The notes below the pieces were generated by a model. The model saw nothing but the letters and a program-made list of their open reading frames with translations, was not told where the DNA came from and ran no database searches. DNA of 64,000 nucleotides, from the NCBI GenBank assembly GCA_949710005.1, contig OX453286.1, positions 24,102,310 to 24,166,309 of the forward strand. Direction: 5' to 3'. This stretch comes from Ricordea florida. Lineage: Eukaryota; Cnidaria; Anthozoa; Corallimorpharia; Ricordeidae. Of the stretch, positions 21,901 to 34,700 are shown piece by piece. The translations under genes were made by a program, and so were the position numbers. How positions within the stretch are numbered: the stretch's first letter is position 1; the number at the start of each line of letters is the position of its first letter.

Positions 21901-24900
21901 TAAAATCATTGCTTACAATGTTCTTTGATACATATGATTTTGACATGTATCTTTTTACATAGAGTAAGGAGCTGATTGCATAAGGATAAGTGTCATTATT
22001 GACATATCAATTCTTTTCATTTAGAGCTTGGCCTCAGACGTTCTTAACATGTTCGGATCAATGGAAGTATCTGGGTAACTGTGTACCTACCCCTCCCCTA
22101 ACCCAACAAGTTATAATGAGTTAAAAAATTTAGCGTTAATGTTGGGTTAGGGGAGGGGTAGGTGCACAGTTGCCTAGAGACTGACATTGATCCAGATGTT
22201 CTTTGCGCTGTGTCATACGTTCCTCCACAACTGTGACAAAGCCCAAGGAATTAGCTTCAACACGTATTTACATTCTAGTTATTCAATCATACATGCATTT
22301 ACACCGAAAATGCCACATGAATTTTTAATTGAAATTGTGCAGTTGGTACAAGCTTACATTAGCTTGGTGTTGCAATGGGTATGCAGTATACAGAGTACTT
22401 GCTGAGTAGTAGCACATGTAGTATGCTTAAAGAACAAGGAGGATTTTCATGTTAAATGCTTCTTGACATTTCCCTTTCTGTTACATACCTGTCAGCCTCA
22501 TCCAGTACAACTATCTCCACAGATTGAAGACTGAATGATGGTGCATTGTGTAAGTGGTCAACAAGTCTTCCTGGCGTAGCAAACACGATGTCTGGTCCTT
22601 TGCGCAACGCTGCCTCTTGGATTTTACTCTCCAAACCGCCTGTTATGAGTACATTTATCATTATTACTAATGGCAATGATAACAAAAATTGCATCTGTAG
22701 CAAGTCATTGCCAATGCACTGTAGCCTTTTGTATTTTACTTTTCAAACCCTATTTATTACTGCTGACATGACAACAGAAGTTACCAGTACCTGCTTACTC
22801 AACAAAAATATTACAACTTTTGCACAACATACCAGTTGCAAGACAGACTTGAATGTTTGTGTGTTTAGCTAAAGCCTTGACCACTGAATGAACCTGACAA
22901 CAAATGAAACATGACAAAACACCAGAAATTAAAAACATCATTTGTTTAGTGGCAAGAAGCAGTATTATAAGAAAAATAGGACGGGGGGTAGCTTCATGTG
23001 GAAATGGACTTAATGACACGCTGTTGAAACTACAGAATAAACTGTTTTAAGTAAAATTTACCGTCTATACTTCAGGTTACCTCACTATTTACCTAATATA
23101 AATGACACACCTGAATAGCAAGCTCTCTTGTAGGAGTTAGAACAAGTACTCTTGTAACTGATCTTTGCTGTGGACGATAAATAAGTCTTTCTAGGATGGG
23201 AAGCATGTATGCTGCTGTTTTACCTACAAGAGAAAGAAGTTTTATAAATGATATGATAATTAAATTAATGGTTGTCATAATGTTAACACAGTTATCTCAT
23301 GTCAATCCAAGACAGTTGGTCCAAACTTGAGTCAGGAATACAATGTACATATAGTTTATGTGTCTACGGACCTGTTCCTGTTGCTGCACAAGCACAGATG
23401 TCTTTACCCATCAGTGCAACGGGGATGGTAGATGCTTGAATGGGTGTAGGATGATTGTATCCTAAATCATTCAATGCCTAAAATGAAGGGGAAAAGGAAG
23501 AAGATACCTAACAAATGAGAATTCCCTATGTGAAAAAGATTTAGCTCAAAACCCCTTGTACAGTTTTAGCTTCTAAAAAGAGATCTGTGACTAACAAGAT
23601 TATAAACCATTAACAAGACTAATTTTGTTATCATTAATAACATATTAGAGAGAACATATTATGATAACTACAAGGCATAACATAAACACACTTGCATTTA
23701 CATTTATGTTACCAAAAATGATTTCAGATCTGCGTAAAATAAAACTCAATATACAGATCATTTTTGTAATGTTATAATAGTTTCCTTTAAGTTTCATGGT
23801 CTTTTATTTATGTATTACTTCATACCTGAGAACGGTTTTGTCTTAAAAATCACATGTACTGTATAACACATGTTTATTACTACACGTAAATACCTTGAGT
23901 AACGGTCTGGATAAATTCATAGTTGTAAAACTCTCATGCATAACTTGTGGAGGAGGTGCTTCAAAGAACTTTCGTTTCTTTTCAGTTATCTGTGTAAGAA
24001 AGTTATAAAAATTGTAAGGAATAGAAACCAAATGTAGACATTTGTGGTATTTGTATGCAACTGCAAATTTTCCAGTAACTGGCTTCAAATCCTTCAAAGA
24101 AACATTCACCCATGCATAACATCAACTACTGGGTATTACTACTCTTGATCCCAAGAGTAAAAAGGCTAAAGCAACATTACTGCGATAAAATCAGTGAGTC
24201 GCACTGTTCAATAGAGCATGGCATGACAGGTCTATGATGCTATAGCCACCTCATTTTTGCAGCACAAAATCTCAGAATCAAATACTTTAACTTTATAATG
24301 TAAGTTACGTTTGCCCTAAAGATAATTTCATGACAAGCTTCTTGATCCTGAAGCAAACTTCCTTGTGATTGATCTATAGTACAAAAATATGATTGGAATC
24401 TCAACAAACTGTACTTAATACCTTGTCTGCTTCTTCATCATAATCAGAGTCATTATCACTGTCCTCAAATGACTGGCTTTTTACTTTTTAAAAGAAAAAT
24501 AGAAAACAAGTCAGTGACTTGATTTGATGGAACAGTCTAGTACATACATGTACACCTGTAGTACATTGTTTTCAAAGACTACAATGCTACAGTACCGGAC
24601 AGAAGTAACCTAACAGGGAACGCATTACTGGACGCTTAATGAACGCTAATTGGAACGCTAAGGGAACGCTTAGGGAACACTAAGGGAATGCTAACTAGAA
24701 CGCTAAGGGAATGCTAAGTAGAACGCTAAAGGAATGCTAAGTAGAACGCTTAAAGATCACGTTCTGCTTAGCGTTCTCTGTTAGGTTACTTCTGTCCGGT
24801 ACTGTACATGGTTAGGAAAGCTGGCACAGCTTTTCAAACAAACTGCATATACAGTAATGATACAGAAATCACCAATTGTCTTAATGTCCCTTAATTTTTT

Positions 24901-27766
24901 ACTTTGGGTATTACACTTCAATCATATCACATGCAAGAACAACAACGAACATAATTATACTCACCACCATTGATATCTTCACTTTCTTTTCTAGATGACA
25001 TATCAGTTTTTTCTAAGTATTTGTCTTCTTTAGTGTCTTCATCATCTTGTTCATTCTGATGCTCCTGTGTTCCTTTGGCAAGCTTTTTATAAAAAGAGGC
25101 AAAAGTACCTTGATTCTAGATGCTATGAGTTTAATTTCCACTAAGGTCAAAGAAACTTTCTCTTGTCCCCTGTATTCCAAACACTAAGGCAAACAGAGCT
25201 ATTTCTGTGTACCTCATTAACCCATTCGCCCCTGAACCGCCCGTATCCGCCCATGTACGACAACCCACTAATTCCCTGAACCACCCGTAACCGCCCGTAA
25301 AAATGGCCGCTGGTCTTGACCCTCTCCCCACTCTTACTGAGTGTTATTTGCTCTTTTGTCCTCATAGAGACTTTGACAGGTAATAAACCAATCATTTGCC
25401 ATGTTTTGCGCATATTTTGACAGCTGATGAGAATAACATGAGGTCGGGATTTTCCGGATGAGTGCAAGCCAACACGTTTTGTAAAAACAGTGGCAGCTTC
25501 TTCTGAAATTGACCCCGAGGTTGCATCAATTTTTGGGGACTCAGAGAGCGAAGACAGCTTTAATGGGTTTGGAGAGTATTTATTTTTTTGAAAATGATTG
25601 TTGTTTGCTTGACCTTTTTGACCCTTTGGCTGTGGTTAATTTCATTTGATGAGATAATTTGATTTGCGTGTTCTAATGCATTTACGCATTTGGGTTTTCC
25701 TGTTGCCAGTTTTTTGGCTACAGTTCTTTCATGATTGACCCATTTCATAATTTGGCTACCATTTATCTTTCATGTTTTGAATAAACTTGATTTGGAGACC
25801 CATTTGTGTGTCTTTTATGTGATGTACAGAGTGTATACTTCCTTTATCATGTTTATTGATGCGAAGCGCTTGCGGCTTGTTTACGTTGAAATTATTGATG
25901 CACCTCTCATTGTAACCGGATTTATGTGAAAGAAAACTTCAATAAACTTTAGCTAAACTAAGGAAGAGTATTTAGAAATCGTGCTCTTGCCCATTTTGGC
26001 TTTGATCATTGTTTTCTCATGTGTTTTGTGCGACCCGTGAAATACTTATTTTTGTGCCTTTTGTCGCGCGGTAAAGAAATTATTCGATTTCCATAGTCCT
26101 GTTGACCATTTGTATCAATTTCTTTGGTTAAACAGCATTTATTTTACATTTTCTAGTCGCTTATTAATTCCACTTCAAAAGGGAGTTTGTTTGAAAACTT
26201 GATCTTGTCTTTGGGTTTACTGCGAATATGGTTTACTTCACGCGTTCGCGAACGCAAATTTTTAGGCCAAAACTCCCAGGGAATTGGGGGGTTGTCGCGC
26301 TTTAAAGTCCCAGGAGTGAATGGGTTAATTAAACATGTGTTACATGCAAAAATAAATACATTTTCAACCAATTTAATTTGGTCAAGATGGCAAGCTATCG
26401 GCCATGGTTTTTTTTTGTGTATTACATACCTCTTATTAATCGAGTTCGAGGTCCATATTGGAAAATACGGACCAAGTTTTTTCCCGTCGAACGACGGGAA
26501 AAAGTGAGGATCCGTATTTTACAGTACGGACCGAGAAAACGAGGTTAATAAGATATTTATTATATCTCTGGAGTCATTTTGGCGACCAAAACAAACTTTA
26601 GCGGGCCGTACAGTGAAGTACGGCCCACTTAATTGACCAATCACAGCGTGCGTACTAACTGAGAAATATAATAAAGATCTGTTAGTGCATGAATTGAAAG
26701 TGTGAAAAAAAAAAAAAACTGGGCAACATCCAGCCATATTGATCTCATACTACATGAAATAGTTTGTTATTCATTGTGGCAGCTTGGTGATAATATAAAT
26801 TTGTTCTTTTGTTTCATGACAGAGTCACTGGATGATGATCCCACCCAAACCCAAACTTTTTTCATACAGTCAACCTACATGCACTAGAAAGAAAGAGGTT
26901 ACAAAAAACACTTAATCAGATGAGCAGTTAGCATACTTTCTTATTTGCTTTCCTCTTCTCAGCTATTTTATCCTGTAAACTTGATGAATGGACATCCTAC
27001 AGAGACAAAATACAAGCAAACACACTGTACCTGATTTACATGTCATTGAGCCAGAATTGGGTATATTGTTTTTATCTTTGTTCTCCGACGTACAGTTAGT
27101 ATGCCAAAAGATATGAACAATGGTGCCTAGAAGTGAACTGGGAAATATGTAGTACTACTTGTTTCCAGATTCTACACTTGTAAGTATGTAGATGGCTATA
27201 ACGAAAAGCTTTTATAGTTATTACCCAATTCAAGAAAACAAATCTACGAAAGTTAAAAAAATAACGCTTAAAAAACATACACACACGCACACACATAAAC
27301 AGAAACAACAGACAGCCATTAACTAAAAGAAGTATTTTCATAGATGTATGTCGCTTGCAGTAACGTACCACGTGTTCACAATTGTATAAACATTGCTTAA
27401 ACTCAAATCGTAGAACTTTTTTCGGCCATATTTATCCTAAACGATTTTTTGCTCACCGATTCTTGCTTTTGCCTCGCAAACTTGATCGCTGCGTCTACAT
27501 TCCACGGGTCTCGAGGGCTATCTTCGGACAGATCCGCTGAGAAGAACTGAAAATCTTCCTTAAACAACGACTTGCTTTTGGTCGATTTCTTTTTCTTGGT
27601 TGGCTAAAAAATCGTTTAACATCCCTTAAGTATCAATATAACAGGAGCTAATTTAACAGAGAGTTAAACTTACCTTCGTCTCTTCGTCTTCACTTTCGCT
27701 TTCATCGTCTAACTGTTGGACATCGTCGTCAGATTCTAAAGTACCAACGAACGGAAGAGCTGCCAT
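13616..27766 (-). CDS. DDX27: DEAD-box ATP-dependent RNA helicase DDX27 (yeast Drs1 orthologue)
   Basis: Exons, 5' to 3' on the minus strand: 27674-27766, 27457-27603, 26937-26996, 24965-25082, 24422-24483, 23894-23989, 23372-23477, 23111-23223, 22833-22893, 22489-22639, 21453-21552, 20998-21139, 20530-20666, 19229-19327, 18677-18759, 18409-18503, 17584-17669, 16117-16225, 15951-16033, 15412-15529, 14857-14968, 13694-13756, 13616-13619. All phases agree, giving 745 aa. The order is: acidic N-terminus; Q motif ending PTPIQ (about 205); ATGTGKT (Walker A, about 226); PTRELA; ATPGRL; DEAD (about 333); SAT (about 364); [10 protein letters not shown] (about 480); [11 protein letters not shown] (about 515); then a Lys-rich tail with a [12 protein letters not shown] segment and RFKSKKR end, typical of DDX27. 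The family acts in the nucleolus in 60S ribosome assembly and 3' processing of 47S pre-rRNA. The last exon gives only part of an Arg codon and TAG, so that junction is the least certain. Introns are full of MITEs and tandem repeats. Confidence 0.95.
14550..14816 (+). pseudogene. LINE reverse transcriptase C-terminal fragment (DDX27 intron 21)
   Basis: The frame contains HGYNTRNG... then [13 protein letters not shown], the pattern seen at the C-terminus of LINE-type ORF2 proteins (an HxYxTR motif followed by W-x-x-LP). It is short, lies antisense in an intron and lacks the rest of the element. Confidence 0.5.
16338..16440. repeat. ATA/ATG-type microsatellite
   Basis: A run of AAT triplets degenerates into GATAAT/GATAACG units. 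It lies in DDX27 intron 17, between the exons at 17584-17669 and 16117-16225. A related run is at about 17075-17130. Confidence 0.9.
16737..17029. mobile_element. Harbinger-like MITE with G-run termini
   Basis: GGGACGGACCATTAGAAAAG at the left is the complement of the right end, followed inwards by long G and C runs. The TTA target is duplicated (16734-16736 and 17030-17032). The interior repeats a unit like AAAAAAATTCATGCA four to five times. Confidence 0.85.
17837..18204 (+). repeat. 46-bp tandem repeat, 8 copies, in a DDX27 intron
   Basis: The unit starts AGCGAGTGACTTGACACC and ends GGTGGCTCCCCCCT. Copies start at 17837, 17883, 17929, 17975, 18021, 18067, 18113 and 18159. Differences are few (GAGTTGA/GACTTGA, GGAATC/GGGATC), and they alternate between neighbouring copies, which suggests duplication of pairs. 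Because 46 is not a multiple of three it is not a coding repeat. Confidence 0.95.
18818..19172. repeat. TAGA/GATA microsatellite
   Basis: About 350 bases of GATA with scattered GACA, GATT, GAAACATA and TATATA variants, in the DDX27 intron between exons 19229-19327 and 18677-18759. Long frames across it (repeats of SIYL) are artefacts of the repeat. Confidence 0.95.
19468..20197. mobile_element. Nonautonomous inverted-repeat element (hAT-like ends)
   Basis: Ends are CAGTGCTCGAAATTAG and CTAATTTCGAGCACTG. Flanks share ATGAAG. The two halves carry GGTTGCCC/GGGCAACC and GGACAACC motifs in inverted arrangement. No transposase is present. The CAGTG start suggests hAT, but the target duplication is not a clean 8 bp. 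Confidence 0.7.
20735..20992 (-). repeat. About 2.4 copies of the 106-bp satellite, inverted
   Basis: Read on the minus strand, the unit (AGTACCACAGTACAGTACTG, then TTTGATCCACAGATGA) is the same monomer as the array at 52735-54655. Copies diverge from the array by a few bases each. It lies in a DDX27 intron. Confidence 0.9.
21598..21900. mobile_element. MITE with GGGACCGTTCATTTTTTACG-type ends, copy 1
   Basis: The left end GGGACCGTTCATTTTTTACG is inverted at the right (CGTAACAAACGGACCC). Long G runs and C runs lie next to the ends. A shorter copy is at 56397-56511. Confidence 0.8.
22055..22193. mobile_element. Short palindromic element
   Basis: GGATCAATG... TACCTACCCCTCCCCTAACC at the left is answered by GGTTAGGGGAGGGGTAGGTG ... 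CATTGATCC at the right. The hairpin has about 50-base arms and a small AT-rich centre. It lies in DDX27 intron 10. Confidence 0.8.
24590..24804. mobile_element. Short element with CAGTACCGGACAG termini and internal GGAACGCTAAG repeats
   Basis: Both ends carry CAGTACCGGACAGAAGTAAC in inverted orientation (about 33 bases). The inside is a run of degenerate 11- to 12-base units (GAACGCTAAGG). It lies in DDX27 intron 4. Confidence 0.85.
25221..26324 (+). mobile_element. Degenerate piggyBac-type element
   Basis: The ends CCCATTCGCCCCTG and CAGGAGTGAATGGG are inverted and each is flanked by the TTAA target (25217-25220, 26325-26328), the hallmark of piggyBac. A short plus-strand stretch near 25490-25585 reads an acidic segment ([15 protein letters not shown]) like a piggyBac transposase N-terminus, but the catalytic part is gone. 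It occupies DDX27 intron 3. Confidence 0.8.
26429..26553. mobile_element. Short inverted-repeat element
   Basis: CCTCTTATTAATCGAG at the left and a partly complementary GAGGTTAATAAGA at the right bracket a smaller symmetry (AATACGGACC / GGATCCGTATT) around a TTTTCCCGTCGAACGACGGG hairpin. Confidence 0.6.
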
Positions 27767-28571
27767 GTTGAACACAATTCTAAGTCTGTGAATACTCATT
27801 TCTTTTGGCCAGCAATTAAGGGAGCATCATGTACGTTTTGTATGAGTCAATGGGATGACCGATAATTTCAGATAAATTTTTCAGTAAAACGAAAACGATG
27901 GTTATGGGTGCAAATACTCAAAGGGTTTTTTTAATGAAAACAATGATTTATTTGTTTTTCTGCTTTTATTTGATGGGGTAAATAATTTGATTTTCCCAAA
28001 CGACTACTTCAGAGCGACTCAATCTTTCCACAGATCGTACAGATCGAGACTTGAAACAGGCTCAAGATAACTCCGGTTGCAAGCCGGAAAGAAACAACGA
28101 CGAACGGACGAAAGATATTTTAACCTTATCCCTACTTTATTTTCTCCAGAAGTCAGTCATGACCAAAAGACTGAAGTTATCGGAAATTTTGGAAACCAAG
28201 AAAAGTCAAACGATTTTCCTCGCAATGTAAAATAAGCGTGTTTAATTTATTTGTATGTAGTTATTAGATCTAAAACTTGCTTTATTAGTTGACTTGTAGC
28301 AGAAAACTTGTTTTATCAGGTAGGTCTAGCGCTTAGTATGACATGGATTGGTTGCCACAAACGGAAAAGAAGCAATTACAACCACGTCGAGAGAACTGCG
28401 AGAGATTCAAACAATATTTTAAAGATATTTTATATCTTTAAAAATTCTGATTGGAAGTATTAATTTTGAACATTTTTCCGAAACATACGCTAGTAGAGAA
28501 ATATTTGTTATTTTAATTGTCATAAATTTTATAAAATATAGTTTTAAAAAATCTTGCAATGCAAGCAAAAT
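27767..28571. other. Gap upstream of DDX27 and downstream of the P4H gene
   Basis: AT-rich, without a convincing reading frame or repeat. The DDX27 promoter should lie just above 27766; I see no clear core motif. The right part is the 3' end of the prolyl hydroxylase gene. Confidence 0.5.
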
Positions 28572-28577
28572 TTTATT
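28572..28577 (-). terminator. AATAAA polyadenylation signal of the P4H gene
   Basis: AATAAA on the minus strand about 150 bases after the prolyl hydroxylase stop codon, in the right place and orientation. Confidence 0.55.
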
Positions 28578-28723
28578 ACACAGGAGATAACTGATGACGT
28601 CTTCTTTGTGTTGATATGGATATATCCTTTGTTGTCAATCTGTTAGTTCAAGTTGTTACCACTCTTATCGCCCACTAACGCGGTGTATATGGGAAGTTGT
28701 TTTCTTGGGAAAGCATTCTCTCT

Positions 28724-31700
28724 CTAGATGTCCTCTTCCATTATGTACCCGCTCATCAAATGAGCTGAATCATTCTCTGGTGCTGGAATCCAGTTATTCG
28801 CAATATACTTCATTCCTTCCTTCACGCCGCACCCTCCATGTAAGGAACGATCATCTCTGGTGCTCATCCAACCGGTTGTTTCATCGAGGACGTAGTTGTA
28901 CCACATAATTGCTTTACCTTTCTTGGGTGGAATAACGATGCTGGCTGTGTCACAGAACTGGCGCAAGTTAAATCGGTCTCCATCCTTACGTTCTATGAAT
29001 TCCTACAAACGAATCAAAAACAGTCTACACTCTTTGCCAAAATGCCTTGGATTACTCAATAAATGTAGAAAACACTCGTGTTCTCAAATGCCCGTCGTGT
29101 TTTATCACGGTGTAATACACGGCTTATGCTTCTTTATTTGTTAAATAAAATCAAGTTTTAGTCAAGGAACTCTGTTATACCGCTTAGAAATGAAAAGAAT
29201 GTATTGTAAAACTCACCGTTTCATTGAAGTCTTCCACATCTGCTACTGGAAAAGCAGTCTCCCCTCCGCCTTCTACGTCATTCAGATAGTAAAGAACCGT
29301 GACGTACCTGAATGAAATTCAGTCACATACATTAGTCGGCCAACTTAGGACCAAAGAGCATAAAAAGGCAGGTGTACCCTTCGGCAAACCGTGAGTAAAT
29401 ATGCTCAACAGAAAACTGCTGAAACTAAAACAAGAATTTATTGTTATTATTATTGTATTGAACTTTATTTGAGTGTCAACTGTACTTAGCACTGACGTAC
29501 TAATTGGAGACTCTGTAAAGCACAAATTAAATCAAATTAAACCAAATCAAATCAAATGTTGGTGTTGAGGGGAAAACCGGAGTTCCCGGAGAAAAACCTC
29601 TCGGAGCAGCGTAGAGAACCAACAAACTCAACCCACATGTGACGCCGGGGCCGGGAATCGAACCCGGGCCACATTGACCCTCAAGAAAACAACAACACCA
29701 AAAAAAATCAAGTAGTTCAACTCTTTTGTAGTAATAATTACCATGGTTAATTACCTGCAGATCCTGCACTTGGCCTCTAGGGCCAACTCCAAGTCAAAAT
29801 GGCAGCATTTGGTACCAGGTGGGTAATCAGACTTTTTGGAGCTGTCATAGTGGGCGTGATAATGGCCATAGGGACCATATTTTACAACCTAGCAAGTAGC
29901 ATCGAAAACAAGGGGTTTAGAGTCCGTCACAGGAGGGTTAAGAAATAGAAATTGCTTATTTATTTATTTATTTATTTATTCATTTATTTACACTTGCTGG
30001 TAATATACTTGTTGTTAAATCTAAGTGTTTCCTTAGCTTTTATAATTTAGGCCCGATTAAAATGTTGAATTTCGAAAGAAGAGGAACAATGCATGGGTAT
30101 TAAAGTTTCACACGATCTGCCGACAATAGCAAGCACGTTCAGTAGTGGAACGAAAAGAAATAGAACTGTCTTTTTGGACATCGAGTGCGCAAAATGTTTG
30201 TTAACCACGTTTGTCGTGTTCTTGAATTTAAGTCCAATTTTTGTGTGGCTTACACGAAGTGTGTAGCAACATTATGGCAAGATCGGATTTATTTGTTTAT
30301 TTATTTGTCCACGAGACTCGAACGCCTGTCAGGTTGTCCAGTAACATATATACGCACTGCGGACCTATTTTTAATAAAACTTTAACTGCACTCATCCACC
30401 AAGAATGTAACGTTCATCCAATCAACAGGCCGGAAGGCAAATTTTCCGTCTATTGACGAAGGATAGTACGAATTTTGTTCACTATAACTTTTTTGCATAA
30501 ATCTCAGTGAAAGTCCCAATAAAATAAACAGAGTAATAATTGGTCAGCTCCGATCTTTCATTCTATGACTCCCAACAAAAATTTACTTGACCATGCGTGT
30601 TTGCAAAGCTGTTCGCCGTCCTGAGATTTAAGATAATGAAAACACGTACGGCGTTTTTTCTTTTTTCGTTTTACCTGGAGAGGTTCTCCTCCATCCACAA
30701 TGCTTTTCTTCAGGCGAGTCAGCTTTTGTATTCTTTCGTGCAAAGAAGAACAAAAACGGAACCGTGAGACGGTTAGGATAACAAAGGAAACGATGAGATG
30801 CTTCGACAACATGTGCGCCACATATGCACATCACGTGCTCAACATTGGCACAACACGTGCACAATTTTTTACCTGGTTTTCAGTCTTCTTAACACAGGAT
30901 CGGCATCTTCGCCTTGGAAGAGCCAGACCTGGGAACTATAGCGATCTCTATGATGTGGATGTTTCTCTTTTAGATCATTCATGTAGATATCGACAGCTTG
31001 AGTTTTGAATGTTCTCCATTCTACATATTCCACCTTCCCTGGAAAGGTAACCACAATAAAACGTTAGTAAATGACAAGGACACTCACTGTCAACACTTAA
31101 TTCAATTCCAGTCCGCTCTCTTGCTCGTGCTCACGGTCTAGCCCAAACTGTCTCTTGACTGGTTGTTGACTTGAATGCAACAAAGTGGATTGATGTAGAG
31201 TACTTTGCAGCATTTATGTGTGACAATCGAGATTTTTAGTTTAGAAATCAAACTCATCTACTGTGTTTATACAGTGTTATACAAACGGAGGGGCGTTTGG
31301 GAGAATTCAAGACTCGATTATTTGTACCTCCTTGATTCAATATTTTTATAAACGTTTTTAATTGTATAAAAAAATGTTTAATAAACAATAAAATACATAT
31401 TTACCGTCCTCAAACTCCTTCAGATCCAGGTCTTTAATCCTGTAAACAACAGAAAAAAAAATTGTGAGAAATAACTGCTACCAACGAGATACCAGGAAGT
31501 ATGATTAAAACGACTATTTCCTGACAGTCCAGCTTGCCATGCCCGGAATAAACGTGAGCAGGAGCGCATCATTGATAGGCTCTTGACGTGAGAGTATAAA
31601 TGTGAGATAATTTTTCATCTTTTACTCCCCGATGGGTGATGAGGCCCCATTAGGGATCAGTTTTAGGGATACAGGATATTTGTGAAAAAAAATATAGGGA

Positions 31701-34700
31701 TACGGGATATTTCGGGGAAAAATTATAGGGATACGGGATATTTAGAAAAGAGATAGTAGGATATCGAACGTCAGAGTTTTCTTTTTTGAAAGAATAAAAC
31801 AGGTTAATTGATTAATATGAAAGATGCGAAAAGTAAAAAAAAGTACTTGAAAATGCGAATTAATGTTTTCCCCCATGAAAAAAAAAACATTGTTATCATC
31901 CTTCAAACCCTATTTGCACTCGATTTCTATTTTAAAGTATGAAACTGCACCGGAAAATGTGTTTTACATTATTTGGTAATCGGACTTATCACATGCAGTG
32001 ACGTCATCAGTATTAACTTGAATTATAGGGATAACAACCACAGGAATTAATGGGATACGGGATATTCAGACCCCCCCTAATGGGGCCTCGGTGATGCGAA
32101 ACGAAACATTTTATCGGAATGGCCTCCGTGACATAAATGTTAACTGCACTGAAACTTTTACCACTTACATGTTGTCCACCTCTCCTATTGTCAGGTACAA
32201 ATACTTGAAGGTTTGCGCAAACTTTATTACCTGTCATACATAAGAGAAATAGGAGTCGTATTAAAGACATTTTCGCATGGTAATTTCACATTGTTCAAAA
32301 GGTTAAATTAATCAATTCTGTGCAAATTGTAGCAATTTTGCATGTTACCTCCTCCTTTGTTATTTCGTAATCTTTGTCGACGTCCCAGTTCAGGAAATAT
32401 CCCGCCGAGCTATTTGAGTGACCTGTGAAGTGGAAAGAATTAGTTAGCAATTGTTCTTCAAACTTAACTCGAGAACAATTCAAATTTCAATTCCAGCAGT
32501 ATCAAAACATAGTTCATCTAAAATGATATTCTAATTCGCATTCCTAATAATAATTGCACTTCGGACTAAACTTTGAGAAGAATAATTCAAACTTTATTTC
32601 GGATATAATATATAATGGATAATTCCTGAGGCAAAATATATAGTGGATCAACGAATGTACGTTAAAGAGACTAATGTAAAAATTGTTTCATATAAATAAA
32701 TGACTTTTTTTCCACATTTTGAAAATTCTTAATTTGAAAAACGCTGACTTTTTGCTTGTTTTTGAAATTTTTGGGCTTGAACTGAAGCTTGGTAATGATG
32801 ACGTTTTAAACAACAGCCTTGAGGTTACAAAATCTTGAATTTCTTATCAAACTTATTCTTCACCGCTGATAAATAACTCCTCGTACCAGACTCACTAACC
32901 TTCCATTGATCTCAACGTCTGAGTATGCTGCTTAGAAACTGGGTCCACGTGTAAAGTGCTTGGAGCGAATCCATATTCCTCAGCTACTTTGATTATGTGG
33001 TCTGCTTCTTCAGAGGCCAAGAAGTTTGGAATCTCTGCGGAGAGATTCGGCGATTCAATTCAAACCACTAACCATCCAGATTGTATAAGATGTACCACAA
33101 GAACGTTCTCTGTTATTGTAGAGTCAGTGGTGATGTTAGTGGCTTGGAAGTGTCAGTGTTTGTGTTCAGTGGTAGTAGTTTTGGTTGTCACGGTCGTCAT
33201 GTTTGCTGTTGCTAAAGTGGTCACAATGTCAATGTTATTGTATCGATTGTACAAATCTTTATGAGAGCAGTAATTTCCTGGTCTTCGAAATGCAAAATAT
33301 ATCTTTATAATTTCAAAGTTGTATACGATTCTAAATTTTGAAGTTATTTACCAAATATTGGTGGGTTGATCGCTCGTGTAATTAAAGTGTACGCTTTGTT
33401 CCCTTCCAGTCTTAACCTTCTTTTGTATCCGATCTAGAAAAGCAACAAAAAAGTGAACCATATAAATAATTTATATAGTAGAGATTACAAAAATCTTTGA
33501 ACTTTATTTAGTTCAAGGATTTTGTATGACAACTAGTTATATTTGTTAGAGACAGGAGCCCATCATGATGGCCTCTTGTTAGAGAACATTCCGGTATAAA
33601 ATTTGCTATAGTGCTAGCGAACGTTTTGTTTATTTGCTATGGGTAACTATTATGTCGGCGAATCACGATTGAACTTATAGTTGAAATCTTTTTCTCACTT
33701 TGGAACACGATTATGGAACTGTCTTCATTCTGATTGGCGTGCGCTTGCAAAACGAACTTTCAAAATACGTATTCGTAAATTCCTGCTCACAGTTTTTGAA
33801 GTTGAGGATGTTTATGTTGACTGACATCCTCTCATTATTATTAAAATTGAAAACTACTTATTACATTGCTTTCCAAATTTGTTCCATTTTTCTCTTATTT
33901 ATTCTGTTTTCGCTTTTATAATCATAACTGATTTATATTTACCGTATGTAATTTTGCCCGTGCTGGTGTATACTATTTGTATTTTTGTTCAAATTCTCTC
34001 TCTTTGGGTTTTGTTTTTCTTATTTCCTCATATTTCATGTATGTTATTACGTACACACTACGCGTCTCGATTAGCTCCGCTATTTGCGTGTAGTATATAC
34101 TGTATACTTATCTTTTATTCTGTAAATAAACTTGACTTGACTTGAACTTGCTTGTTGTTTCAGTTTTTTCAGGCGAGTACCACAGCGCAGCAGTGTGACC
34201 AAACAATTCCGTTATTTAAACAAATACTTGCTTAAATAAGTGGAGTTACTGAACTCGCCACGTTTTGTTTCAAACTTCTCTGATAGAACGCCAAACTTAT
34301 GACCAGCCCAAAAAAAACGACATTTCTTGAGGTTAACTTGTTGACTGCTATTTAGCAGAAAATATTACGCGTTTTCCTACGCGTTATTACTCAAACCAAG
34401 AACATCATTTTATAATACATTCTATTGCCTTAGTTATTTTTGTTTCTCTTTGTTTTCCATGTTTCGTTGATACCATAGCATAAAACAGAGTTCCCCAATT
34501 TCTCTTAATTGAGACGAACTACAATTGTGAGGTAACCTTAGAATCAATAGTCTCAGAGTTAACCGATCGGCCAAAAATTTGGTTTTGTCTAGAGCTCTTT
34601 CACTAACCGAAGAACATCACGTGAACTTCGTTTACATTAAAGTATGACATAGCTTTAAGAAAGCAAATTAAATTAAAATAAACTGTGTCAAATATAAAAT

